Shown here: piece after piece, positions 1 to 9,223 of the stretch | Layout of the letters: each line of letters opens with the position of its first letter | Position numbering within the stretch: position 1 is the stretch's first letter | DNA from: Mesostigma viride | Lineage: Eukaryota > Streptophyta > Mesostigmatophyceae > Mesostigmatales > Mesostigmataceae | Assembly (NCBI GenBank): GCA_009746045.1 | Contig: RPFO01000969.1 | Span: 1-49,803 of the forward strand | DNA length: 49,803 bases | Direction: 5' to 3' | Made by a program: the position numbers and the translations under genes | The notes under the pieces: model-generated | Told to the model about the DNA's origin: nothing | What the model saw: the letters and a program-made list of their open reading frames with translations, nothing else | Database searches by the model: none

Positions 1-340
1 GGAGAGGGAGAGGGAGAGGGAGAGGGAGAGGGAGAGGGAGGGAGAGGAGAGGGAGAGGGAGAGGGAGAGGGAGAGAGAGGGAGAGGGAGAGGAGAGGGAG
101 AGGAGGGCGTAAGCGGAGAGGAGAGGGAGAGGGAGAGGGAGAGGGAGAGAGGGAGAGGAGAGGGAGAGGGAGAGGGAGAGGGAGAGGGAGAGGGAGAGAG
201 GGAGAGGGAGAGGGAGAGGAGAGGAGAGGGAGAGGGAGAGGAGAGGAGAGGAAGGGAGAGGAGAGGGAGAGGGAGAGGGAGAGGAGAGGGAGAGGAGAGG
301 AGGGAGAGGGAGAGGGAGAGGGAGAGGGAGAGGGAGGGAA
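1..340. repeat. GA-rich microsatellite (GGGAGA-type)
   Basis: Almost pure purine strand made of GGGAGA and GGAGA words, with one embedded GCGTAAGC near 108. No coding signal is present; the Arg/Glu/Gly-only open frames here are by-products of the repeat. The tract continues after the next block. Confidence 0.95.
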
Positions 341-526
341 GCGTAAGCGTAAGCGTAAGCGTAAGCGTAAGCGTAAGCGTAAGCGTAAGCGTAAGCGTAA
401 GCGTAAGCGTAAGCGTAAGCGTAAGCGTAACCGTAAGCGTAACCGTAAGCGTAACCGTAAGCATAAGCGTAAGCGTAAGCGTAAGCGTAAGCGTAAGCGT
501 AAGCGTAAGCGTAACCGTAACCGTAA
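341..526. repeat. (GCGTAA)n hexamer array
   Basis: About 30 tandem copies of GCGTAA, with several copies changed to CCGTAA or GCATAA toward the right end. It interrupts the GA tract cleanly. On the other strand it reads TTACGC, which is not a telomere repeat of a type I know. Confidence 0.95.
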
Positions 527-1287
527 GAGGGATGGAGGGAGGAGGATGGAGGGAGGGAGGGAGGGAAAGGGAGAGGAGAGGAGAGGGAGAGGGGAGGGAG
601 AGGAGAGGGAGAGGGAGAGGAGAGGGAGAGGGAGAGGAGAGGAGAGGAGAGGGAGAGGGAGAGGGAGAGGAGAGGGAGAGGGAGAGGGAGAGGGAGAGGG
701 AGAGAGAGGAGAGGGAGAGGGAGAGGGAGAGGGAGAGGGAGAGGAGAGGGAGAGGGAGAGGGAGAGGGAGAGGGAGAGGGAGAGGGAGAGGGAGAGGGAG
801 AGGGAGAGGGAGAGGGAGAGGGAGAGGGAGAGGGAGAGGGAGAGGGAGAGGGAGAGGGAGAGGGAGAGGGAGAGGGAGAGGAGAGGGAGGAGAGGGAGAG
901 GGAGAGGGAGAGGGAGAGGGAGAGGGAGAGGGAGAGGGAGAGGGAGAGGGAGGGAGGGAGAGGGAGAGGGAGAGGGAGAGGAGAGGAGAGGGAGAGGAGG
1001 GAGGGAGGGAGGGAGGGAGGGAGGGAGGGAGGAGGAGGGAGGGAGGGAGGGAGGGAGGAGGGAGAGGGAGGGAGGAGGGAGGGAGGGAGGGAGGAGGGAG
1101 GGAGGGAGGGAGGGAGGGAGGGAGGGAGGGAGGGAGGAGGGAGGGAGGGAGGGAGGGAGGGAGGAGGGAGGGAGAGGGAGGGAGGAGGGAGAGGGAGAGG
1201 GAGGGAGGGAGAGGGAGGGAGGGAGGGAGGGAGGAGGGAGAGGGAGGGAGGGAGGGAGGGAGGAGGGAGGGAGGGAGGGAGGGAGGG
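527..1287. repeat. GA-rich microsatellite, second block
   Basis: Continuation of the purine tract. GGGAGA words dominate to about 990, then GGGAGGGA words to 1287. The 250-290 aa open frames across it encode only Arg, Glu and Gly and are not credible proteins. Confidence 0.95.
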
Positions 1288-1317
1288 TTTAGCCACATCG
1301 TGTTTTGTTCTTGGATT

Positions 1318-2100
1318 GATGACGCACCGCACGCAACGCTCGTGACCTGCACCCGCAGGCGAAAAAGAACGAACCACAATGATAGCATGGTTGTGAGTGA
1401 CAATTGACGACATCACGCTACAAGGAGCATGACGCAAAAGGGATTAAAAATCGGCATGAAAAACCTGGTGAAAAATAAGAGGGAGAGGGGGGGAGAGGGA
1501 GAGGGAGAGAGAGTCGTCGTTCAGGAAGCCGGCATGACGCAAAATGGGATGAATACTCAACATGACAGGTGAAAAAACATGAGAAAAACAACGTACATAA
1601 AATCCCGCAACTCACTCTTGTTGTTGCTGATGCTGCTGTCGTTGTTCTTGTTGTCAGGCCCGTTGTTCTTGATTTAATGATGTAAGTGCTGCTCGTACGC
1701 AACGCTCGTGACCTGCACCCGCAGGCGAAAAAGAACGAACCACAATGATAGTATTGTTGTGAGTGACAATTGACGACATCACGCTACAAAGAGCATGACG
1801 CAAAAGGGATTTAAAATCGGCATGAAAAACCTGGTGAAAAATAAGAGGGAGAGGGGGGGAGAGGGAGAGGGAGAGAGAGTCGTCGTTCAGGAAGCCGTCA
1901 TGACGCAAAATGGGATGAATACTCAACATGCCAGGTGAAAAAAAATTAGGAAAACCACGTACGTAAAATCCCGCAACTCACTCTTGTTGTTGCTGATGCT
2001 GCTGTCGTTGTTGTTGTTGTCAGGCCCGTTGTTCTTGATTTCCAAAGAAGAAAGCCGTGAAGCTGCTCGTACGCATTATGGGGGCTGCACCCGCAGGCGA
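1318..2100. repeat. ~366-bp tandem repeat, about 2.3 copies
   Basis: The segment containing ACGCAACGCTCGTGACC occurs at 1331 and again at 1697, with the whole intervening unit repeated. A third, partial and diverged copy begins near 2071. Each full unit ends in its own short GA-rich tract (about 1481-1513 and 1846-1880) followed by a CAGGAAGCC segment and a TTGTTGTTG tract. The small frames in this block are not conserved between copies, so I see no gene. Confidence 0.85.
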
Positions 2101-2214
2101 AAAAGAACGTGGACCACAGTCGGTCACTGGACGTGCGGTGGCGGGCGTGGTGGGCGCATCCGGCGGTGCGCGCCTGCAAAACACCGCATCAATTACCTGG
2201 GCGGGCAGGGTGCG

Positions 2215-2962
2215 CACCTTCCAAAGTCCCTGGTGTGTGTCAGTGCAGCGTCGACATGGCATGCGTGGAGGATATTTGCGTACGTACGACGAATCATGTG
2301 AAACGACTGGTCCAACCTGAAAAATTTTAAATTTTTTCCGTGTCCAGTAACGGTCCTAGGTTGCACCCGCGGGCCGTTCCGACAGCTGTACAGAAAAGAT
2401 CACAAAGATACGCCGCGCAACGACGCCTGTGCCCGGCAAATCATTTGTGAGCCCGGAACTGAACAGTCACTGCAAATGTCGAGTATTTATTGCTCCAACC
2501 CCACAAAAAAGCGTTCCGGACCTGTTCGAAGCGAAGAGCACTGACAGGGATCGGACCCGAGCCAGATTTGTGTGCGGACCATGATGGCTGGCCTCCCTCA
2601 CTCCGCAACCTCACTCTGGACGCAGGTTCGAATCCTGTCAGTGCTATTCGCTTCGAACAGTTCCGGAACGCTTTTTTTGGGGGGTGGAGCAATAGATTTT
2701 CGACGTTTGTAGTGACTGTTCAGTTCCCGACTCACATTTGCCGGGCACTGGCGTCATTCCGCGGCGTATCTTTCTGATCTATTCTGTACAGCTGCCGGAA
2801 CGGCCCGCGGGTGCAACCTAGGACCGTTACTGGACACGGCAAAAATTCAAAATTTTTCAGGTTGGACCAGTCGTTTCAGATGATTCGTCGTACGTACGCA
2901 AATATCCTCCACGCATGCCATGTCGACGCTGCACTGACACACACCAGGGACTTTGGAAGGTG
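2215..2962. mobile_element. small fold-back (inverted-repeat) element
   Basis: The left arm (about 2215-2560) is the reverse complement, with moderate divergence, of the right arm (about 2624-2962). The arms start CACCTTCCAAAGTCC and meet around a ~60-bp loop. Distinctive shared blocks are the CCTAGGTTGCACCCGCGGG segment, the GCGTTCCGGA segment and the TTCGAAGCGAA segment. No transposase frame is inside, so this looks like a MITE or fold-back element mobilised in trans, if at all. I see no target-site duplication. The inner arm ends resemble a tRNA B box (GGTTCGAATCC at 2624-2634). Confidence 0.85.
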
Positions 2963-3862
2963 CCGTAAGAATTGTCTTGCGAAATGAAAGCTTAGCCGTA
3001 TGCACTGTTCTGAAAAATCTGATTTGTAAAAATGGAGAAAAAAAAAAAAAAGGGAAAAAAAAAAAAAAAAGAACCCTGAAAACTGACATGCCGCAAAAAG
3101 GATTCGACACGGCGACTGCCGGTCTCATCCAGGTATTGGAGTAGGGTGTAGATCCCCACCGGGGGTGTAGATCCCCCTGCTATTCGCTCGAACAGTTCTG
3201 GATGTACCATCCTACATGCTATTGTACAATATATAGTGGTAACGGAGAAAAAAAAATGAAGAGACGACAAAAATGCCTTTGCACCAATAGGAGTCGACAC
3301 TGCGTGTTCAGACTCCAAGTACTCGGGCACCCACACCTGCCGGGGGAGTACATTGTAATGCTATTCACTAGAACAGTTCCGGATGTAGCGTTAGTGATGA
3401 TGTTGTACAATATATTCCAATCACGTTTGTCAGAGTGTGCGTTTTTCCGACATGTAGGGCAGGTTGTACAACATTCTGTGCGCCAACCATGTGTACTACA
3501 TGTATCGATTAGTATCACTACATGTATATTCCGTCATGATCGCAGGATTAGTAACTACTGGGCTACATGTTAGTGTACCCTTACTAGGCTACTATGTAGA
3601 ACCTTCAGAACCTGATTCTACCTTCCAAAATTCTAATTATGCGCCATGGATCAGTTCTGAAATGTAGAACGAGCCTACGTGGAGGGCATGACATCAGTCC
3701 AGCTGGCACCGCCGCGCACCATGACCGAGGGAACACGCCGTCACGTGCATGTAATGCAATGTTTGGAGACGACGGGCATGCATGCATGGTTAATTTTTGG
3801 CGGCGAATATTTTCCGCGCCAAAAAAATTCCGCGGTACCCTCCGTACCGTGAAAAGTGGGTG
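2963..3862. other. gene-free stretch with diverged repeat fragments
   Basis: No convincing gene. It holds two A-rich runs (about 3029-3070) and a shorter one near 3248. Two diverged copies of the fold-back inner-arm motif GCTATTCGC..GAACAGTT occur near 3179 and 3360, each followed by a TTGTACAATATAT-like segment. The short open frames look random in composition. Confidence 0.6.
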
Positions 3863-4009
3863 CACGGTGCGCGCACCCCTTGCGGAAGTGGCCATGGCGA
3901 CTGCTTTTAGACGAAACGTGACAAATCTGGCTCGCGGAAAGCAGAAAAAATGCTCGATTCTTGGAGAAAATTAGTTACTGATTCTAATTTATGGTGGGAT
4001 AGTTGCGAT

Positions 4010-4408
4010 CTATAATGTCGCGGGCTCTTTTTCTTTACCATCGGCAGGGGGGTCCGGCCTGAATTTCTGTCGGGATGAATAAAGTATAATTGATGCCTGC
4101 AGGTGTGATTGTCGATTGTTGCCAGTTTTGATGGTCCTAATGGAAGCTAGTTTAATGATGTTTCTAAAGCCGTAAAAATTCCCGCTGCTATCTTTACCTT
4201 TCCCGTCATTTTGCGGTAAGATAACATTAGGCCTGCGCCATGCGCGCCCGACCTCTCCATGAAAGGGTGGCCTTTCTTGTGCGCCTGGGCACGAATAAAT
4301 GCCCGTTATGGTACGTTCTTGTATTAAACGTCCTAAGATAGCGCTTTCCTGCTTTCTTACCTCGTTGAGCGTAAGCTTTTTGCCTTCTTTCCGGCCAGAT
4401 GCAGCCAT
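4010..4408 (-). CDS. hypothetical 132-aa protein in left arm of fold-back
   Basis: Unrecognised basic protein starting MAASGRKEGKK and ending near DPPADGKEKEPATL. The frame is kept open for its full length in the mirrored right arm (23154-23555), although the arms have many substitutions and one 3-bp indel that preserves the frame; this argues for past protein-level constraint. Transcription would run outward, away from the satellite, from a TATA box at 9380-9387 that copia-1 has now pushed 4.5 kb further away. The frame passes through CTCAACGAG/GTAAGA, a good splice donor, so the ORF could instead be partly intronic, with a 60-aa exon (4357-4539) upstream. No domain, signal peptide or membrane segment is visible. 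Confidence 0.4.
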   Translation of the reverse strand: MAASGRKEGKKLTLNEVRKQESAILGRLIQERTITGIYSCPGAQERPPFHGEVGRAWRRPNVILPQNDGKGKDSSGNFYGFRNIIKLASIRTIKTGNNRQSHLQASIILYSSRQKFRPDPPADGKEKEPATL

Positions 4409-5140
4409 GAAGTTGCGGGTCCTGGCGCTGCATCGCTGGATTCCTGGATGTTTTTAAGCAAGTTCGTCTGTGACGTGGCTGGCTTGCTGCAGCGCGTGGC
4501 CCACAACCTGTCGGGAAGGTGTAATGCTTTTATTTCCATGCTTCTCTGAAATTTCTTTTGCTTTATAGACAGTTGTGTTCGAGGAAATTCACGCGGTCTT
4601 CCTAAGCAGCGGCATCATTTTCCCCAGACACTGACGAGCTGGCACCTGTCTCCTAAAGAGAGCGGCTCGTGCTTGTTAGAAAGGAGGCAGTGTGCATTTG
4701 TTAGGGATATTATATCCACCTGGCCACAATATATCCCAGCCTGATTTATTTCTTGTTGGATTTATTCCATATGGACTGGGAATTTGATAGCTTTGATAAG
4801 CTAGATGAATTGGGCTCAATGAGCTGATCAATATTCATGTGCCATAGTCCTATACTTGGACATGGATGACTTGTAACCTGAGTCAGCCTAGTAGCATCAC
4901 GTATTTGATTGACAAGTGGTGCTATGGCCTATTGGACAAGTGTTTGGTCCATGAGCTGACAAGTGTTGGCAGCTCATGATGACACATGTTATCACTTACA
5001 TGATGACAAGTGGGTAGACTCATTGCATGACACTTGTCACTCCAAGGAGAAGAGATGTGTCACTTTATTAATCATGTTATGTGGCACATTATTACGTAGA
5101 CACTTGGCATCTAGCTATTATGCCAGCTCATTGGATCATG

Positions 5141-5234
5141 TCTAGAATGTTCTAGGAATGTTCTAAGAATATGCCAGGAATATTCCTGGAATATACTGAG
5201 AATATGCTGGGAATATGCTAGGAATATGCTAGGA
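5141..5234 (+). promoter_or_regulatory. heat-shock-element-like cluster in copia-1 LTR
   Basis: The block holds GAATGTTC twice in succession, then further GAA and TTCC words at roughly 10-bp spacing (TCTAGAATGTTCTAGGAATG and following). GAAnnTTC is the core of heat shock elements. The cluster ends about 60 bp upstream of the TATA box, the usual place for U3 activators. The same block is in the 3' LTR at about 8849-8942. The Arabidopsis copia element ONSEN is known to be heat-activated through such sites; activity here is inferred. Confidence 0.5.
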
Positions 5235-5294
5235 TGTTTCTACAAGCTTCTGTGATGATGTCATTGCTGATGTCATCCTTCCTAGCCTAAAAGG

Positions 5295-5301
5295 TATAAA
5301 A
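5295..5301 (+). promoter_or_regulatory. copia-1 5' LTR TATA box
   Basis: TATAAAA within GGTATAAAAGG, about 95 bp upstream of the AATAAA signal, which fits an LTR promoter with R beginning a short distance downstream. Confidence 0.75.
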
Positions 5302-5525
5302 GGAAACTGCCCCCTAAGGGCAGGTACCTCCATTCACCTCCATTACCTCCATTCAACCTCCATTCAAGCTCTTCTCCAACTATTATATTCTAATAAAGCC
5401 ATTTATTCTTCCACGTAAATTGTCTTCAACCTCTCTTTCTTTCAGCACCTGCAAGGTGTGTGGGTAGCAAGGCCAAGCACAAGGCATTGTGTAAAACCCA
5501 TTAGTCTCCTCTCCCAATCCAAACA

Positions 5526-5537
5526 TGGTATCGGAGG
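5526..5537 (+). other. copia-1 primer binding site (initiator tRNA-Met type)
   Basis: TGGTATCGGAGG lies directly after the 5' LTR. Plant copia elements typically have TGGTATCAGAGC here, complementary to the 3' end of initiator tRNA-Met. Two bases differ from that consensus, which may weaken priming or reflect the host tRNA sequence. Confidence 0.8.
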
Positions 5538-5608
5538 TTTGTTACTGAGGAACAAGAAGACCACTGTGAACCCAGAGACATCCAGTTCCATTGGCGACTG
5601 AAGACACC

Positions 5609-6463
5609 ATGGCTACCAAGGAAGCGTGCTACAAGCAATTCCGGGCAACAAGCAAGTCCATCACAACGTTTGATGGGCGGTCTCTGAGGAAATGGGAAGA
5701 AATCAAGGCTGTGTTGAAGGCCTTAGCATCGGCCTATTGTGACCTGGTCAAGGTCCTAACTGGAGAGGAGGATTCGCTAAAGGAGGTCAAGACTGCGCTG
5801 CTGGAGGCGGAGGAGCTACTGCACGGAAGGCGTTCTGCTCAAGCAAAGAAGGAGGGCTCCCCTAACGGCCAGGTTTTCCACACTACTACGAAGAAAAGTG
5901 GAGGAAAGAGGCGGTGCAATTACTGCAAGAAGGCCGGGCACGTGGACACCCAGTGCTGGGAGAAGCATCCGGAGCTGAAGCAAGAACGCAAGAACAAGGC
6001 AACGCGACGGAACCAAGCGAGAAAGGAGCACTCACCAGGTGCCAGCGAGGCGCGTATCACCGAGGAGGCTGCGGAGCGGTCCGGCTTCGTCTTCGCCACC
6101 ATCGCCGAGTCGCCATCGCCGTCGGATGCTGCTGCACTCACGCAGTATGAAAAGAAAGCACCGACCAGCTGGGTGCTGGATTCCGCAGCGAGCTGTCACA
6201 TGACGCCATGCCCGTCGGATTTCGTGTGCCTGCACCCTCATGACAGGGAAATCGCCGGCTCAGGCGGCCAACTGAAGGCGACAGCCATCGGGACTGTCAA
6301 ACTGAAGCTGCCGGGTCAGGACGCGGACGTGCACCTCCAAAACGCGCTGCTCGTTCCAGCTGAGCACCCGACTTTATCTGTCGGCCAGCTCGTCAAGGAT
6401 GGCCACAACGTCGACCTCGCCAGCGGGTTGCTGTGCTGGACAGCAGGCCCTGCAGCATCGTGA
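5609..6463 (+). CDS. copia-1 truncated Gag-protease
   Basis: Starts MATKEACYKQF; the ATG at 5609 is the first Met that fits the gag start. The N-terminal FDGRSLRKW block runs almost directly into LKALASAYCDLVKVL, whereas copia Gag normally has about 100 residues between these, so gag is internally deleted. A CCHC zinc knuckle follows (CNYCKKAGHVDTQC, about residue 102), binding the element RNA. The protease domain begins WVLDSAASCHMT (catalytic Asp in DSA, about residue 190) and extends to about SVGQLVKDGHNVDL. The frame stops just after the protease, where the GAG-preintegrase region should begin, so polyprotein processing of a full Pol is impossible from this copy. Confidence 0.85.
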   Translation: MATKEACYKQFRATSKSITTFDGRSLRKWEEIKAVLKALASAYCDLVKVLTGEEDSLKEVKTALLEAEELLHGRRSAQAKKEGSPNGQVFHTTTKKSGGKRRCNYCKKAGHVDTQCWEKHPELKQERKNKATRRNQARKEHSPGASEARITEEAAERSGFVFATIAESPSPSDAAALTQYEKKAPTSWVLDSAASCHMTPCPSDFVCLHPHDREIAGSGGQLKATAIGTVKLKLPGQDADVHLQNALLVPAEHPTLSVGQLVKDGHNVDLASGLLCWTAGPAAS

Positions 6464-6509
6464 CGAGGAACAACACCTACTTTTTGCCCGCGCGCGTGCG
6501 GACGCAGCG

Positions 6510-7331
6510 ATGGACGCCATCCCAGAGCTGAAATCTTCGGCGACGAGCTTCAAGAACGACGCTGCCTGTCAAGGGCAGAAAATGGCGAGCAGCGAGCGCA
6601 GCATCTCACGTGCCTCGGGACACGCGGCGGAGTGGCTGGCCGTGGGCCTAACGGTCATACTGGCCATGCTTGCCCGTGTATGCGGGATCGGGGGCGGCCT
6701 ACTGGGCATTACTCGCACACTGCGTGGCTTTATATACTCTGCGCCGGCCCAGTGGAAGTTCACGCCAATTCGAGAAGTTTCCAGCGCAATGGAGAAGTCC
6801 GTGTCAGACGCTGAAGTACTTCCAGAAACTGCGGTCCAGAACAGCCCAGTGCAGGCGGAGCGCGTTGTCGCCGCCAGCATACCAGGTGATACTGGTGCTA
6901 GTAACCAAAGTCCGGCGACCAGACCAAAGGCGCGGCGCTCGAACGCTGCCAGCCTAACTGAGGGGGAACAAATTCGTGACGCGAGGGCGAAATCGACCAA
7001 GCTGCCAAATTTTTCCAAGTCCTGGACTGCCAAGTCCGGTGCTGGCGCGAGGCCTCGAGCGAGCCGACACGTCGTGGACAGCGACCTGTCAGCCAAAGTG
7101 CGGTCAAGCACCAACGGTCAAGTCGACTGCAAAATGCTGCCAAGGCATCACGTCGGTCAGTTGACGGTGTTCGGCCAGGCCATGGCATTTGCAATTGCGC
7201 TAGCTGCAACGACCCTTGGAAATTGTCGCCCAGGATGCACAGACCCCACTCCTCAAGGTTGCCCTAATGTTTTGTCTGTGGGAAATGAACTTGTATGTCG
7301 ACTTTTGTGTCGTGTTTGCTGGAAATTGTGA
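6510..7331 (+). CDS. unknown ORF inside copia-1, replacing IN/RT/RH
   Basis: Starts MDAIPELKSSATSF; I do not recognise it. It overlaps nothing else and occupies the place where integrase and RT should be. Two hydrophobic stretches are visible, one near residues 36-62 (EWLAVGLTVILAMLA and on) and one near 225-245 (QAMAFAIALAATTLG), separated by a Ser/Ala/Arg-rich low-complexity section. The C-terminal end is cysteine-rich. It could be captured host sequence, a decayed pol read out of frame, or a chance ORF in GC-rich DNA. A membrane (env-like) role is possible but unsupported. Confidence 0.3.
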   Translation: MDAIPELKSSATSFKNDAACQGQKMASSERSISRASGHAAEWLAVGLTVILAMLARVCGIGGGLLGITRTLRGFIYSAPAQWKFTPIREVSSAMEKSVSDAEVLPETAVQNSPVQAERVVAASIPGDTGASNQSPATRPKARRSNAASLTEGEQIRDARAKSTKLPNFSKSWTAKSGAGARPRASRHVVDSDLSAKVRSSTNGQVDCKMLPRHHVGQLTVFGQAMAFAIALAATTLGNCRPGCTDPTPQGCPNVLSVGNELVCRLLCRVCWKL

Positions 7332-8397
7332 GGCGCCGTAAGCGTGCGTTTTCTGGTTCTTTCTTTGTGTTCTTCCAGCAATTATGTGTTTATTTTGCCA
7401 TGCGTTCAGTGGCAATGGCCCACGCATTTTGGTATTGTTCCCACGAGACGTTTTCTACGTACCTGGAGTGTATATCCAGAGTTTTTGCACGCTATTTGTG
7501 GCACTAGTCTGCGGCGTAGTGAAGCGCCGTTGTATCGTCGTCTACGACTTGTTTTCGTAAGTAAAGTGCCTGTGACGCGTGTGTTATTTTGTTTTGTGCT
7601 GAGAGCATTGCTTTATGCAATGTTTACGTCCTTTGTGTCGAATTTGGCTGTGCATTTCGGCATAGCCTGTAATGTCGGACGTAATGTTTACTCTCGGGCA
7701 CTGATTTGTGAATCGTGACAAGTAATCGTTACTTGTGTTCGCCTTTGTGGCGGTAATGTTTTGCACGTCCTGTTTTCTTTGCTATGAAGCGCGTTTATCT
7801 GTTATGGCCACTGTGTTTGTGTTGAAGGTTGTATTGCACCTTGTTTGTGTGGCATTTGTTGCCAATATGTTTGTTTGCTCACCCCGTTTATTTGGCGTAA
7901 AACGTGATGTTGGTGTCATTTATTTGTGAGATGGCGTATGTTATGTTGCTCCGTGTGTGTACAGCACGTGTTGTTGCCGTTACCCTACCTCTATACCGTT
8001 TGGGTTAGCTCATAGGGACTTCTTTGTTGGCATGTGTTGCCGTATTATATGTGTGGGACTGTGTGCCCCTATTGTGTCCATGGGCAGCCGCTTTGAGTGA
8101 GGGGGGAATGTAGCATCTAGAGCACTTTTTCCAACTAAGGGTTGGGTATCAGCCATCCAGGATGGGCAGCTAGTGCGTCGCTGCTATGGTTGGACACTCA
8201 TTCGCGTTGCCGGGGGGGGATCAGTGGCGGTAGTGCGGCTCATGACCGCATGTTGGAGCTTCAAGCGTTTCACGAGGACGGCATCTTCATTTTCAGTTGC
8301 ACCATGCTAGCAACTGGACGGCATGCTACGAGCATGTGGTTAAGGGGGGTGTTGAGATTCCACCTACCCAGTCATCTTTTGCTTTGTGCCCATGTGG
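7332..8397 (+). other. copia-1 3' noncoding region
   Basis: G/T-rich on this strand (many TTTGTGT and TTGTTG words) with no convincing ORF. Purine tracts of polypurine-tract type occur at about 8098-8107 (GTGAGGGGGGAATGTAG) and 8342-8353 (AAGGGGGGTGTTGAGA), before the functional one at 8400-8407. Confidence 0.6.
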
Positions 8398-8398
8398 C

Positions 8399-8407
8399 TA
8401 AGGGGGG
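8399..8407 (+). other. copia-1 polypurine tract
   Basis: TAAGGGGGG immediately precedes the TGTTAGGG start of the 3' LTR, the expected plus-strand priming site. Confidence 0.8.
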
Positions 8408-9223
8408 TGTTAGGGATATTATATCCACCTGGCCACAATATATCCCAGCCTGATTTATTTCTTGTTGGATTTATTCCATATGGACTGGGAATTTGATAGC
8501 TTGATAAGCTAGATGAATTGGGCTCAATGAGCTGATCAATATTCATGTGCCATAGTCCTATACTTGGACATGGATGACTTGTAACCTGAGTCAGCCTAGT
8601 AGCATCACGTATTTGATTGACAAGTGGTGCTATGGCCTATTGGACAAGTGTTTGGTCCATGAGCTGACAAGTGTTGGCAGCTCATGATGACACATGTTAT
8701 CACTTACATGATGACAAGTGGGTAGACTCATTGCATGACACTTGTCACTCCAAGGAGAAGAGATGTGTCACTTTATTAATCATGTTATGTGGCACATTAT
8801 TACGTAGACACTTGGCATCTAGCTATTATGCCAGCTCATTGGATCATGTCTAGAATGTTCTAGGAATGTTCTAAGAATATGCCAGGAATATTCCTGGAAT
8901 ATACTGAGAATATGCTGGGAATATGCTAGGAATATGCTAGGATGTTTCTACAAGCTTCTGTGATGATGTCATTGCTGATGTCATCCTTCCTAGCCTAAAA
9001 GGTATAAAAGGAAACTGCCCCCTAAGGGCAGGTACCTCCATTACCTCCATTCAACCTCCATTCAAGCTCTTCTCCAACTATTATATTCTAATAAAGCCAT
9101 TTATTCTTCCACGTAAATTGTCTTCAACCTCTCTTTCTTTCAGCACCTGCAAGGTGTGTGGGTAGCAAGGCCAAGCACAAGGCATTGTGTAAAACCCATT
9201 AGTCTCCTCTCCCAATCCAAACA
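8408..9223 (+). repeat. copia-1 3' LTR (816 bp)
   Basis: Same sequence as the 5' LTR except for a missing T near 8505 and a missing 10-bp CCTCCATT-type copy near 9040. It carries a TATA box at 9003-9009 and AATAAA at 9090-9095. It ends CCAAACA, followed by the TSD copy GCATT. Confidence 0.95.

Larger units (their letters stand above)
4699..5525 (+). repeat. copia-1 5' LTR (827 bp)
   Basis: Starts TGTTAGGGATATTATATCC and ends CCAATCCAAACA. It contains a cluster of GAA/TTC words (5141-5234), a TATA box (TATAAAA, 5295-5301) and AATAAA at 5392-5397, in the order expected for U3-R. Short CCTCCATT repeats follow the TATA box; one extra 10-bp copy is present here compared with the 3' LTR. Confidence 0.95.
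4699..9223 (+). mobile_element. copia-1: non-autonomous Ty1/copia LTR retrotransposon
   Basis: Complete LTR element bounded by TG...CA and by the 5-bp target-site duplication GCATT (4694-4698 and 9224-9228). The mirrored right arm of the host fold-back keeps the empty site (AATGC at 22861-22865). The internal region is only 2,882 bp: a shortened gag, a copia-type aspartic protease, then an unrelated ORF and a G/T-rich noncoding stretch. Integrase, reverse transcriptase and RNase H are absent, so it depends on a helper. The LTRs differ by a 10-bp indel and a 1-bp indel, indicating recent insertion. Confidence 0.95.

Noticed and set aside
341-526. Telomeric repeat
   Set aside because: GCGTAA/TTACGC does not match TTTAGGG, TTAGGG or TTTTAGGG types, and it is internal to a GA microsatellite.
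532-1407. Long ORFs (291 and 248 aa) across the GA tract
   Set aside because: They encode only Arg, Glu and Gly because of the GGGAGA repeat; two frames are open at once and there is no promoter or conserved feature.
2541-2650. tRNA gene suggested by GGTTCGAATCC and complementary GCACTGAC/GTCAGTGC ends
   Set aside because: No A box, and no anticodon or D stem can be placed. The complementarity is part of the larger inverted repeat.
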